Shown here in pieces: positions 7,870-17,165 of a DNA stretch of 37,571 nucleotides. The notes beneath the pieces were generated by a model that worked only from the letters and a program-made list of their open reading frames with translations, ran no database searches and was not told the DNA's origin. Positions within the stretch are counted from its first letter, which is position 1, and every line of letters begins with the position of its first letter. The DNA is taken from the IMG/VR virus record IMGVR_UViG_3300034683_000308, positions 1 through 37,571 of that record; one strand, written 5' to 3'. The stretch is from a virus. Made by a program: the position numbers and the translations under genes.

Positions 7870-9675
7870 ATGAAAGCAACTATAGAAGATTTAAAAGATA
7901 CGTTTAAGATAGGCTATGAGATTTATGAAGATTCCAGAAAGGAAGCAATGGAAGTTTGGGACTTATTTCATAATAGACACTATACACAGGAACAGCTTTC
8001 AGTATTAGCAAATAGAGGTCAGCCTAAAGAAACGTTTAATGTGTTTAAAATGTTTGGTAGAATGCTTATTGGTTACTATTCAACTGTTATAAACACAATT
8101 AAGTTTATACCAATACAACAACAAGATGTAGCAATAACAGAAATACTAAATAATTTAGTTAACTATGTATTGCGCAAGAATAATATGGACAGTGTAGGAG
8201 ATGATATAAAATTAGGTGGGTTGCTTTCAGGGTTATTTTCGGCCTACATAGATGTAGTAGATAGTGGCAGAAGAGATGAGTTTGGCAGGCCTATCTATGA
8301 TATAGAACTAGAATATGTGCCAGATTATGAATTAGTTTTAGACCCTATGAGTCGCAAAGAAGACTACTCTGATGCAAGGTTTATTCATAGATTTAGGTGG
8401 CTAAATAAAGAACAAGTTATAAAACTATTTGGTAAGAGAAAGGTAGATGAGTTAGAAGCTAATTATAACTTCTTAAATGTAGAGGAAGCTGAGTTAAGTT
8501 ATAAATATGACAATGCTTTTGCAGGTTACTATAAGCTACATGATAATTACTTAATAGTCCACTCCATAATAGTTGATGATAAAGACGAAGTATGGTCAAT
8601 TTATTGGAGTGGTGATACTATACTAGAAAAGAAAAAAGTAACGTTTAAAAAAGTAAGGTTTCCTTATAGAATTTTAAAACTTCATAAGAGTGATAAAGAA
8701 GAGTACTATGGCATAATGAGGGAAGTTATTGAGCCACAAAAAGCTATAAATCAAGCTTTATTAAAAATACAACTACTAGTTAATACTCAAAAAGCTCTTG
8801 TTCAGCATGGGGCTGTAGATAATTTAGCCGAGTTCACTGCAGCTTTTAATAGAGTTAGTGGTGTAATACCTGTAAATGACTTAAATGGTATTAAGATAGA
8901 AAATATATCTCCAGATATCCAGCAACAATACCTAATTATTAATAATGCTTTAGATAGGATACAAAAAATATTAGGTATTAATGATAGCTTTCTTGGTATG
9001 GCATATGCTTCTGATAGTGGTAAAAAAGTCCAGCTACAACAAAATGCAACTATATTAGCTTTAAGATTTGCTTCAGTTAAAATAGAAAAATTTTACAAAT
9101 TACTTGGGATGGATATAGCTAATTTAATTCAACAGTATTTTACAGCTCATCAAATAATAAATCTTAACGATGATGATATAGTTAGTAGATGGCTAGAAAT
9201 TAATAAACCATTAATGAAGTATACAGGTAGAATATTGCCAGATGGAACTCCTGAGCAAATCCCTGTATTTGTCGAGGCATTAAATCCTGACACAGGTGAG
9301 CCTTTAATTGATGAGGAAGGTAATTATATAATGGTTCCTGTTACAGAGAAAGGCTCAGATATTTACTTTACTGATTTTGATGTAGAAGTGCAATCTGTTG
9401 CTTATAATGATACTAATGAACAGAATAGGCAAATGCTTGAAACATTATTAGGTGGTCCTGTAGGACAACTATTAATGCAAATAGCACCTGCGCAATATTT
9501 TAAAATTGCTTCACTTACAGTTAAAAATATTAAGCTTAAAAATTCTAGTGAAGTAGCAGAAATTTTAAGCCAAGTTTCAGCTGCGTTAGGCGGAAGTCCA
9601 CAGTTAGAACAGCAAGCTCAAATGATGGCTCAAGATGTTAGTCAATTAGCATCACAGCCAAATAGGGAGGGTTAG
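7870..9675 (+). CDS. Portal protein, P22-like
   Basis: 601 residues, within the size range of podophage portals. Recognisable segments include 'NVFKMFGRMLIGYYSTVINTIKFIP' early on, 'YVPDYELVLDPMSRKEDYSDARFIHRFRWLNKEQ' near 150-185, and 'REVIEPQKAINQALLKIQLLVN' near 285-305, the latter matching the 'D-P-Q--iN----' core of P22-type portals. The C-terminal part is Gln-rich and helical ('QLEQQAQMMAQDVSQLA'), fitting a barrel. It would form the dodecameric DNA gate and terminase docking site. It lies far downstream of scaffold and capsid genes, an unusual position. The stop is 3 bases before the next start. Confidence 0.8.
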   Translation: MKATIEDLKDTFKIGYEIYEDSRKEAMEVWDLFHNRHYTQEQLSVLANRGQPKETFNVFKMFGRMLIGYYSTVINTIKFIPIQQQDVAITEILNNLVNYVLRKNNMDSVGDDIKLGGLLSGLFSAYIDVVDSGRRDEFGRPIYDIELEYVPDYELVLDPMSRKEDYSDARFIHRFRWLNKEQVIKLFGKRKVDELEANYNFLNVEEAELSYKYDNAFAGYYKLHDNYLIVHSIIVDDKDEVWSIYWSGDTILEKKKVTFKKVRFPYRILKLHKSDKEEYYGIMREVIEPQKAINQALLKIQLLVNTQKALVQHGAVDNLAEFTAAFNRVSGVIPVNDLNGIKIENISPDIQQQYLIINNALDRIQKILGINDSFLGMAYASDSGKKVQLQQNATILALRFASVKIEKFYKLLGMDIANLIQQYFTAHQIINLNDDDIVSRWLEINKPLMKYTGRILPDGTPEQIPVFVEALNPDTGEPLIDEEGNYIMVPVTEKGSDIYFTDFDVEVQSVAYNDTNEQNRQMLETLLGGPVGQLLMQIAPAQYFKIASLTVKNIKLKNSSEVAEILSQVSAALGGSPQLEQQAQMMAQDVSQLASQPNREG

Positions 9676-9678
9676 TAA

Positions 9679-12600
9679 ATGGCAGAAGTAAAACTTGTAT
9701 CAAAACTTATTGAGGCTATAGATAACTTTATAGCTAAAAACCCAGAAATTAAAACAATTAAAAAAGAATCATTACTTAATGGTTTAAAAAATAGGGGTGT
9801 TAAAGTAGATGACCCTATTTATAAACCAATGCAAAAATTTATAGGAGATTCACAGCGAGTTGATATTAAAGGGCTTAAAAATTACCTTGAAAATAATTTA
9901 GATATTGAGAGAATAAATTCACCTCATAAAGAATATATGGGCTATGCAAATGTTCCTAAAAAATCTGCTAATTTAGACTTTGATTATAATGAGGATGTTA
10001 TAGTAGATAGTAGATTTCCTATTTATACTCCACATTGGAGTTTATTAAAAACTAATAATGTTGAAAACTTTGGTCCTCATTCTAGATATATTTATAACCT
10101 ACAAACACCACAAGGTAAAATATATTCATTACAAGAAATACAATATGATGCTGCTCAGAGTATAAAAAATGCAGTGCCTATAGAAGACTTACCTGAGCGT
10201 TTTGTAGGAAAACCTACTATTAATTACACAGGTAAAGAAAATAAAAAGTTCCTAGAAATTGCAGATGATTTTTTAACTAAGTCAGATGATGCCAATCAAT
10301 TCTTAAAAAATACTATAGGTAAAACTTATAATGAATTAGCTGATTCTGATAAAACTAAAGTGTTATATTTTTTATCTGTATCTTTTACTAAATATAATCC
10401 TTATACACCTACACAGCAAAAATTTGCGTATTTAAGTTTTGACAATCCATTAGATACTAAATTTACTGTAGATAATCAGAGAGAATTGTTTGGAAAATTT
10501 AAAAATTATTTTATTGAAAATTTTGTTGATAAAAGTGTTAAAGACAAAGATGCTTTTGTGGATGCATTAGGTAGATATACAAGTACCCGCATAAAAGATG
10601 CAGATAAATTTATGAAAAATACTAAGGGTAAAGTACCTCTAATAGATAACTGGTGGAAATATGAATTAAATTATAACTTATCTAATGCAGCTAAAACTGG
10701 GCATAATATATTTGAGGTTATTTTAGACTCAAAAGATGTGCAACCTAGGGCATACCCAAGTATAAATACAGGTAAAGTTGAAAAAGTAGATAAATGGTAC
10801 CAAGATGCAGTATATAAATATCTAAAAGGTATAGCTAAACAAATGGGAACAGATGTAAAGATTGAAACTAATACTTTACTAAATGGAGACCCATTGGTAG
10901 CTAGGCTGTATTTTCCTAAAGATGTAGATATAAAACTATACAAACCATTAGTTGCTATGGCGACTGGTACTGGACTTACAGCAGCATTAGCAGATAATGC
11001 AGAAGCTGCTGATGCTATACCATTACAAGAAGCTGTCAATAAAGTTCCTGAATTATTAGAGCAAGGTTATACTAAGGAAGAGATAGATAAGTTTTTTAAG
11101 GAAGCTTATGGTGTAGATTTAAACGAGGCTAAAACTAAGTTTAAAAAACTTGATTTTAATGTGAATGAGCTTAAGTTTCAAACGCCAGAACAACTAGAAC
11201 AAAACTTTATAGACAATAAGTTTGATACAGTAACAACTTCTAATTATGAAGATATTTTAGCTCAGCAATTATATAAAGCTAAAGAAACATATTCTAAGCT
11301 AAAAAGAAAGAAATTTTCCATACTAGAGGAGTCTTTCTTTGCACCTTTAATTTATGATAAGATTGAATTAGCTAAGGCTAAATTTAAAGCTAATACTGAA
11401 ATAGGTAAAATATTACAAGAACAAGGTTACGAGGTATTTGTTGATTCAGAAAGTGGTGATTTATATATAAATCCAACTGGACAGTCTGTAGAAGATTTAA
11501 AGAAAACTATGGGTGATGACTGGACACAAGCTATGCAACCACTTGATGAATCTATACTAGATAGTATAATTAATTCATTGGGTGAAACTAGTGGAGCTAT
11601 AACTGGTGCTGCAATAGGGGCTAGGGTTGGAGCCCCATTTGGATTTGGAATGCTAGCCGGTTCTGCAATTGGTGCCGGAGTGGGTTATTTAGTAGACTAT
11701 TTAAAAGCTTCAATGGATACAAAAACTAAAATAGACTATATTGAAGCATTAGATAATGCTAAAGACTCAGGTGCTTTAGATGTAGCATTTACTGTATTAG
11801 GTAGTGCAGCATACAAACTAACAGCTAAAACAATTAAAACAGTGTCAGACTTAGTTAAGACTATTAAATATAATACAGGTAATGAAGCTAATAAAGCTTT
11901 AAAAGCCTTAAAAGATATTCTTAACCTAACTGATGACCAATTAGAAGAAGTTGCTTTAACTATAGCACAGCAAACTAAGAATGACCCTGTAGCTAAATTT
12001 GTGCAAAATGGAAAGCTAGACCCTGATAAGGCTATAGAAAGTGTAATAACTACAATGCCAGGCGGTGAGGCTATAGTAAGACCCGCAGCTAGAAAAAACT
12101 TATTTACTATTGAATTAGCTTCTAATATAGACAAAAGAGCTAAGGATTTAAAATTATTAGTTAATAACAGTTTACCAGAACAAATAGGAGATGTAGTAAT
12201 AAAAGACCTTACTAATTATAGAACCTTAGTTAAAGAACTATATAGCTCTGTGAAGCAACAAGGTATTAAATCTGTGCCACCTGAACTTTATCAATTTGAT
12301 ATGAAAAAACTTGCTTTGCCACAAGTTTTGGATAGCATAGAAAAGAATATTAAAGACCCAACTAAACTTGAACAATTTCTCAACTATATTAAAGTTATAA
12401 ATAATAGAACTACAGACAGAAGTTTTGAAGCTTTGTTAGATTTAAGACAAGCAGTTAATGACTTTAAATATAGTAAAATTCTTGAAGATAAAAGAGACTT
12501 TGATGCAATTAATAGTGTCCTTAAAAATATTGATGGTGAAATATCGACAGTAGTTAAAAATATTTTACCTGAAAATGAAGCTAGAGCTTGGTTAAATAAT

Positions 12601-13551
12601 TGGAAAATGGCCAAGCAAAAATACGCCGAAATGAAAATGCTAGAGAATAATGTTTTATTTAAAGCTTTAAATAAACCAGGGATTAGCGAACAAACAGTTA
12701 GAAGACTTGTATCTAAATATGCTAGTAGTTTAGATAATACTTTTAACGATGTAATGGTAAGACTTCCAGCTAATACTAGAACTATAGTTGAAAAATCTAT
12801 TATAGACTATTATCTAGAAAAAAATATGAAAAAAATTGAAGGATTTAGTGCAATTGACTTTGAAAAATTAGCAGAAAATATTAATGCAGTTAAAATAGGC
12901 ACTCCCGAAGGTAAAGAGCTAAAAGCAGTTATTAATGAGATGGCTAAAATATATAAAAATGATGTGGCACTTTCAAGAGCTTCAAGAGGTTTATTCAATA
13001 TGCAAAATAGTACTTATATTACTGATGACTTAGTTGCTAGAAGTAAATTTGAACTTGTCAATAGAGTATTTGATTATATTAAAAGAAAGATGCCTACTAA
13101 GAAAGGTAGTGCTTTATCTCTTATTCATAAAGTTAGTAAAATATTAGAAAATCCTATGGATGCAAAACTTCCTTCTGAAATTAAAAAGTTAGTTGTATCT
13201 GATGATTGGGCTATATTAGAAGATAGCATTTTAAAGCTAAGACAAAATGTTGCAAATACACCTAGTAAAAATGCTATTAATAAAATGCAAGCATATGCAG
13301 AAATAGATGAAAAAACAGGTAAAATACTTAGGTTTACTACTGAAAAACCTGCAGGTAAAGCGAAGCAAATTTTTGTAAATCCTGATAGAATTGCTTCTGA
13401 AGCACAACTAAAAGTAATATTTGAAAATACTAAGCTAAGTCCTAAAGATTTGAATAGCCCTATTATCAAGGCAGAGTTAAGACGTAAAGGCTATATAGGT
13501 TATAAATTAAGAGATAAGTTAGAGTTATTTAAAGAGGATATAGTGGAGTAG
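9679..13551 (+). CDS. Giant internal virion protein with polyvalent-protein-like N-terminal domain
   Basis: 1290 residues, the largest gene and the last of the late operon. Residues ~85-400 resemble domains found in very large phage/mobile-element polyvalent proteins: 'IYSLQEIQYDAAQ' corresponds to their Glu-[IL]-Gln-[SY]-Asp motif, followed by 'VDKWYQDAVYKYLKGIAKQMG'. A hydrophobic segment (~422-436) is followed by 'ADNAEAADA'. Residues ~630-675 form a Gly/Ala-rich hydrophobic stretch with GxxxG spacing that could insert in membrane. The rest is helical. It probably travels inside the capsid and is ejected, like T7 gp16. No lysozyme or transglycosylase motif was found. GGGAGG precedes the ATG. 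Confidence 0.65.
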   Translation: MAEVKLVSKLIEAIDNFIAKNPEIKTIKKESLLNGLKNRGVKVDDPIYKPMQKFIGDSQRVDIKGLKNYLENNLDIERINSPHKEYMGYANVPKKSANLDFDYNEDVIVDSRFPIYTPHWSLLKTNNVENFGPHSRYIYNLQTPQGKIYSLQEIQYDAAQSIKNAVPIEDLPERFVGKPTINYTGKENKKFLEIADDFLTKSDDANQFLKNTIGKTYNELADSDKTKVLYFLSVSFTKYNPYTPTQQKFAYLSFDNPLDTKFTVDNQRELFGKFKNYFIENFVDKSVKDKDAFVDALGRYTSTRIKDADKFMKNTKGKVPLIDNWWKYELNYNLSNAAKTGHNIFEVILDSKDVQPRAYPSINTGKVEKVDKWYQDAVYKYLKGIAKQMGTDVKIETNTLLNGDPLVARLYFPKDVDIKLYKPLVAMATGTGLTAALADNAEAADAIPLQEAVNKVPELLEQGYTKEEIDKFFKEAYGVDLNEAKTKFKKLDFNVNELKFQTPEQLEQNFIDNKFDTVTTSNYEDILAQQLYKAKETYSKLKRKKFSILEESFFAPLIYDKIELAKAKFKANTEIGKILQEQGYEVFVDSESGDLYINPTGQSVEDLKKTMGDDWTQAMQPLDESILDSIINSLGETSGAITGAAIGARVGAPFGFGMLAGSAIGAGVGYLVDYLKASMDTKTKIDYIEALDNAKDSGALDVAFTVLGSAAYKLTAKTIKTVSDLVKTIKYNTGNEANKALKALKDILNLTDDQLEEVALTIAQQTKNDPVAKFVQNGKLDPDKAIESVITTMPGGEAIVRPAARKNLFTIELASNIDKRAKDLKLLVNNSLPEQIGDVVIKDLTNYRTLVKELYSSVKQQGIKSVPPELYQFDMKKLALPQVLDSIEKNIKDPTKLEQFLNYIKVINNRTTDRSFEALLDLRQAVNDFKYSKILEDKRDFDAINSVLKNIDGEISTVVKNILPENEARAWLNNWKMAKQKYAEMKMLENNVLFKALNKPGISEQTVRRLVSKYASSLDNTFNDVMVRLPANTRTIVEKSIIDYYLEKNMKKIEGFSAIDFEKLAENINAVKIGTPEGKELKAVINEMAKIYKNDVALSRASRGLFNMQNSTYITDDLVARSKFELVNRVFDYIKRKMPTKKGSALSLIHKVSKILENPMDAKLPSEIKKLVVSDDWAILEDSILKLRQNVANTPSKNAINKMQAYAEIDEKTGKILRFTTEKPAGKAKQIFVNPDRIASEAQLKVIFENTKLSPKDLNSPIIKAELRRKGYIGYKLRDKLELFKEDIVE

Positions 13552-13572
13552 CAGAGGGCAATTAGCCCTCTG
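13552..13572. terminator. Convergent hairpin between late and replication arms
   Basis: Perfect 8 bp stem CAGAGGGC/GCCCTCTG with loop AATTA, directly after the stop of the giant virion gene (plus) and enclosing the stop of the VRR-NUC gene (minus). It sits exactly where the two transcription units converge, so it probably ends both. The flanks are AT-rich but neither has a long U tract, so efficiency is uncertain. Confidence 0.65.
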
Positions 13573-13858
13573 TTAAATCCTTAATAAAGTCTAATACTTT
13601 TTCTAAACCTTCCTCACCATTAGCTACAAAAGCTATACCATTACTTTCTTTTATCTTATCTAGGTTTATTTTTTGTAACTCTGAAAGCTTACAGTAGTTC
13701 TGAGCTTTAACCTCAATAGCAAAAAATTTACCTTCGGGAGTGCAACCTATTATATCAGGAATTCCTTTCTTATTAGCTGAAATAACTTTAAAATGATATA
13801 TCCCTGCAGTTTTAAGATAGTTTATTATCTTATTTTGATAATACTTTTCTTGTCGCAT
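13562..13858 (-). CDS. VRR-NUC domain nuclease
   Basis: 98 residues from the ATG at 13858, chosen because GGAGG lies 5 bases upstream; the frame is open 13 codons further. The whole protein is a minimal VRR-NUC/PD-(D/E)xK nuclease: 'YYQNKIINYLKTAGIYHFKV', 'GIPDIIGCTPEGKFFAIEVKA' (catalytic Asp in PDI, Glu-Val-Lys as E-x-K), then a Gln/Lys-rich helix. Stand-alone phage VRR-NUC proteins act as structure-specific or Holliday-junction-type nucleases, which suits clearing branched DNA before packaging. It is the last gene of the replication arm and is separated from the ligase gene by an ~90 bp repeated element. Confidence 0.85.
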   Translation of the reverse strand: MRQEKYYQNKIINYLKTAGIYHFKVISANKKGIPDIIGCTPEGKFFAIEVKAQNYCKLSELQKINLDKIKESNGIAFVANGEEGLEKVLDFIKDLTEG

Positions 13859-13873
13859 AATGCCTCCAGTTAA

Positions 13874-13962
13874 TGAATATTTCAATCCGTATCGCAATGT
13901 TTAATAAGGCCTAAGGTATTTATATACATATTTAAAATTAGCCTTTTGCCAATACCTATTTA
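13874..13962 (-). repeat. Inverted element A (partner at 27241-27336)
   Basis: On the minus strand this ~89 bp gap reads, in order, GTATTGGCAAAAGGCTAAT, TATATAAATACC plus TTAGGCCTTAT, and GCGATACGGATTGAAATATTC. The same three blocks occur in the same order on the plus strand at 27241-27336. Together they form a long inverted repeat bracketing the 13.3 kb replication module. It lies between the ligase stop and the VRR-NUC start and contains no ORF. Its function is not recognised; a regulatory or replication/recombination site is possible. Confidence 0.75.
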
Positions 13963-15164
13963 TCAAACCTAACTTCTATAAATCTTGGAGCAAATAAACT
14001 ATATTCTCCTGTCTCATTCATAATTATATGTGTATACCTAACCGTTATAGTTTTATTTAAATAATAGTCAAATGGCAATTGCCTATCTATATCGGTTAAA
14101 CCAGAGCCTACTTTAACTTTAACAAAAGTATCATCAACAAAACCTTCACAAGCTAATGCGCCAACCATACCTTTATATTTTCCTTCACCTTCAATAACAT
14201 CAACACAAGTTAAGTCTGCATCTAATACAGGTTTTAGTTTTAGCCAAGCATTGCTTCTTTTAAAGCTATAAAGACTATCCCATTTCTTTAACATTAAACC
14301 TTCTTGGCCTTGATTAATAGTATTTGTAAATAAGTTATTTAATTCTTTCATATCACTAACTTCCCAAGTTTCTGCTAATTTAAACTTACTTGAGTTTAAA
14401 AATAATAAGAATTCTGTAGCTTTTTTATACCTTTCAGCATAAATTTTTGAGCAAAAAGTAGACTCAAATTCTTCTAAATCTAAGTAATCAAAAACATTAA
14501 TAATAAGGTCTGAATCATCAATAATAGCGCCTTGTATAGCACTATTAATTTTACCTGCTAAAGCAGGTCTATCAATTTGTAACCCATCTTTAAAAGTTAT
14601 TTCTCCATCTAAAACACCATTCATATACATATTATAATTTTTAGAACAAAAAGTAGGTAAATATATAGCTTTACCATTTCTTGAAAATAGTGTTAGCTTA
14701 CCATTTCTAAATACACAAATTACTCTAACGCCATCAAATTTAATTTGAGCAATATAAGGAAATTTAGGTTTAACTTTATGAAAGTCCTTAGCTAATTGCA
14801 CTTTAAATACAGGAATAAAATTAGAATATACAGAATTAAATAATGTTGCGGATACCCCGCATTCTAAATGCTTATTACAAATAAGTTTTATTAAATCACC
14901 ATTTTTAAAAGCAAAGTCTTCAGCAGCTTTTCTAGCTTCGTTACCAGTAATTTTTCTATCTTTTAACTGATTTAATAAGCTAAACATTTCTTTAGTAGGT
15001 TCACCTAAATTATACCAGTCAATCACTGAAAAATTAAGATAGTATGTATAATAAGGGTTGTAAGCATAGTAAAATACTTGCTTATCAATATTTGATAAAT
15101 CACGTAAAATTAATTCTTTGCTTAACTTACTTGCTGTTGCTTTTAAATCTAATAATGCCTTCAT
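13956..15164 (-). CDS. ATP-dependent DNA ligase
   Basis: 402 residues. The nucleotidyltransferase motif I 'IKFDGVR' gives the adenylated lysine at about Lys142. 'GVLDGEI' (motif III), 'GQEGLMLKKWDSLYSFKRSNAWLKLKP' (motifs IV-V) and a C-terminal OB-like part ('VKVKVGSGLTD') follow. The ~130-residue N-terminal extension resembles that of T7/T4-type ligases. It seals nicks in lagging-strand and recombination intermediates. AGGAGG lies just before the ATG, and the helicase stop lies 1 base upstream, so it is co-transcribed with the helicase. Confidence 0.93.
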   Translation of the reverse strand: MKALLDLKATASKLSKELILRDLSNIDKQVFYYAYNPYYTYYLNFSVIDWYNLGEPTKEMFSLLNQLKDRKITGNEARKAAEDFAFKNGDLIKLICNKHLECGVSATLFNSVYSNFIPVFKVQLAKDFHKVKPKFPYIAQIKFDGVRVICVFRNGKLTLFSRNGKAIYLPTFCSKNYNMYMNGVLDGEITFKDGLQIDRPALAGKINSAIQGAIIDDSDLIINVFDYLDLEEFESTFCSKIYAERYKKATEFLLFLNSSKFKLAETWEVSDMKELNNLFTNTINQGQEGLMLKKWDSLYSFKRSNAWLKLKPVLDADLTCVDVIEGEGKYKGMVGALACEGFVDDTFVKVKVGSGLTDIDRQLPFDYYLNKTITVRYTHIIMNETGEYSLFAPRFIEVRFDK

Positions 15165-15165
15165 A

Positions 15166-16365
15166 TTAGCCTCCTAATGTATATCGTTCAAACATAGAAT
15201 CCACAAAGTTTTTCTTATTAATACTAACAGTGTTATAAACTTGTTCACTTATAGCTTTTTTAACTAATAAATAATGCACTACTATATCTTCTTTTCTATG
15301 CATACTAGCTTGTCTTGCCCTACGTTGTGTCCATCGTGCAGTAGAAAAATCTTGGGAATAAATAATTAAATGCTTTTTATGAGCGAGGTCTATACCTTCT
15401 GCATAACTAGTCGACTGAAGTATTAAAGCATGTTTAAAATAATTTCTTAACTTCATTCCTTCTGCGATATAATTATACATTATAACTATATCATCAGAGT
15501 CTCCCCAAGTGTTTAAAATATAGTCAATCTTTTCATTATTAGGTAAAATTAAATAATCGTTATCAATTTTAGCTACACCTCCTTCAAGCATATGTAAAGA
15601 AGTTCTTAATTTCATAGAGGTATCACAAATTAATAATTTGTCATCAATTTCTAACATATTCTTTCTAACTAATTGATTATATTTTTTAGTTGTCTCTTCA
15701 TTTAATTCTATATAATGAACACAATCTGTAGGTTCAAAAGGAAAACCCAGTTGTTGCCTAGTATAAATAATAAAAAAGTTCTCAACATCTTGCAGAACTT
15801 TATTCTCAATTGTATTATTATATTTAACTATTTTTCTACCAGCTATCCACTGCTCTTCAGGAACACCATAGTTTTTAAACCAATGATAAAAATTCTTATA
15901 ACTTTTCCAAGGTGAATATTTAGTTAAAGCAAATTGATGAAATAGCTGGGCATAACTCTGTGCGTGAGGAGTAGCACTTAAATATATTATTGGCTTGTTA
16001 TAAGTAAAAGGCTTTAATTGTTTAAATGTTTTTGAAGGCTTAGGATAACCTGAAACATAATTATGAGCTTCGTCCAAAATAACTAATTCAAATTCATTGT
16101 TATTTAATTTGTGAAGGCTATGATAATTTATCAAAGTATAATTTTTAGCCGTTTTAAAATTTTCAAAATGCCATTGCCAACCATCCAAAGCTTTTTTCTT
16201 AGTTACAACTAGTATATTATTAGCTTTAGACTGCTCAGCTATAAGAATAGCAGACAGGGTTTTACCTGTCCGCTCTTGCATAGCTAAATAACAAATACCA
16301 TAAGTTCTTAGCAATTGCAGTCCTTTTTCAGCAATTTTAAACTGAAAGTCTTTTGGTTCCAGCAT
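15166..16365 (-). CDS. DEAH-box SF2 (SNF2-like) helicase
   Basis: 399 residues from the ATG at 16365, which overlaps the upstream stop as TAATG and has GGGAG upstream; a start 9 codons earlier is less likely. Motif I is 'ERTGKT' (31-36), motif II 'LDEAH' (97-101), motif III 'LSATPHAQS' (129-137). The C-terminal RecA lobe includes 'LILQSTSYAEGIDL' and 'TARWTQRRARQASMHRKEDI', the motif VI Gln/Arg region. It matches small phage Snf2/DEAD-like helicases that lie beside polA and ligase in podophages. It probably remodels replication or recombination intermediates with the Cas4-like nuclease encoded immediately upstream. Confidence 0.88.
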   Translation of the reverse strand: MLEPKDFQFKIAEKGLQLLRTYGICYLAMQERTGKTLSAILIAEQSKANNILVVTKKKALDGWQWHFENFKTAKNYTLINYHSLHKLNNNEFELVILDEAHNYVSGYPKPSKTFKQLKPFTYNKPIIYLSATPHAQSYAQLFHQFALTKYSPWKSYKNFYHWFKNYGVPEEQWIAGRKIVKYNNTIENKVLQDVENFFIIYTRQQLGFPFEPTDCVHYIELNEETTKKYNQLVRKNMLEIDDKLLICDTSMKLRTSLHMLEGGVAKIDNDYLILPNNEKIDYILNTWGDSDDIVIMYNYIAEGMKLRNYFKHALILQSTSYAEGIDLAHKKHLIIYSQDFSTARWTQRRARQASMHRKEDIVVHYLLVKKAISEQVYNTVSINKKNFVDSMFERYTLGG

Positions 16366-17165
16366 TATATTTCTCCCTTTACAAAAGGACAAGTATCATA
16401 TAAAGAGCAATAGTTAGGACTACATAAGTACCATTTAGGATTACCTCTAAATAATACTTCAGCTGGTACTGTATCTTTAAAAAATATACTTAAAGTTTTA
16501 AGCATAGATTCTAATAAATATTTAGCTTGAGTTGTGTCAACTTCAATATCCATTATTTGGCCACCTGCTGTAGTCTTAGATAAAACTATATTCTGAATAT
16601 AAGAATAACTAATCTTTTTATTATTAACTTCAGCTAAATATTTATACACACTTTGCTGAGTTTTATAATGCGCAGTTGTAGCTTTTCTTTGAGTAGTTTT
16701 AATATCGCCTATCTCTTTATCAGTTATATAATCTATAGTTCCTCCAATTTCCGCAACAACAGGATGAGTAATTTGTATAGCATACCTTTTCTCAACTGCT
16801 TCTGGAATATCTAAAAACGGCATAAGGTCTTCTATAAATATTTTAGCTCCTTTAACAATAAAATACTCAGCATTATCTTCTTTAATTGTCTCATCAAATT
16901 GCAAGCCTTTCTGTTTCTCTTCTTTAAAAGCTTCCATAGCTGCATCAAGAGCTACGCTTTCAGTTGTGACTTTTCTTTTTTCTTTCATACTTTCAGTCCA
17001 TAAAACTTCCGCTGCTTTATGGATAGCAGTTCCTACCGCAGCCCTAGCTGACGGAATAGTTATTACCCCTTCTAAAAATACCTTAGCCCATTGATAAGGG
17101 CAGTTCAAAAATGTGTCTATAGCAGAAGGTCTAATAGTTATTTTACGCCCATCCCAATTAATCAT
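16365..17165 (-). CDS. Cas4/RecB-like PD-(D/E)xK exonuclease with Fe-S cysteines
   Basis: 266 residues. The nuclease core has 'VGTAIHKAAEV' (His49), 'GGTIDYITDKEIGDIKTT' (Asp145, Asp154, Lys156) and 'HYKTQQSVYKYL' (Gln/Tyr motif). Four Cys in the Cas4/AddB arrangement, Cys22 plus Cys248, Cys253 and Cys259 at the C-terminus, should hold a 4Fe-4S cluster. Likely a 5'-3' ssDNA exonuclease in replication-linked recombination. It overlaps the deaminase fusion upstream (ATGA) and the helicase downstream (TAATG), making a tightly coupled trio. There is no CRISPR array in the window, so a defence-adaptation role is not indicated. Confidence 0.88.
   Translation of the reverse strand: MINWDGRKITIRPSAIDTFLNCPYQWAKVFLEGVITIPSARAAVGTAIHKAAEVLWTESMKEKRKVTTESVALDAAMEAFKEEKQKGLQFDETIKEDNAEYFIVKGAKIFIEDLMPFLDIPEAVEKRYAIQITHPVVAEIGGTIDYITDKEIGDIKTTQRKATTAHYKTQQSVYKYLAEVNNKKISYSYIQNIVLSKTTAGGQIMDIEVDTTQAKYLLESMLKTLSIFFKDTVPAEVLFRGNPKWYLCSPNYCSLYDTCPFVKGEI

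Noticed and set aside
9679-13551. Lysozyme or transglycosylase domain in the giant virion protein
   Set aside because: T7 gp16-like proteins often have one, but no catalytic Glu motif of that kind was recognisable.
16365-17165. CRISPR adaptation protein Cas4
   Set aside because: Cas4-like Fe-S nucleases are common in phage replication modules; overlap with helicase and nucleotide genes supports that role.
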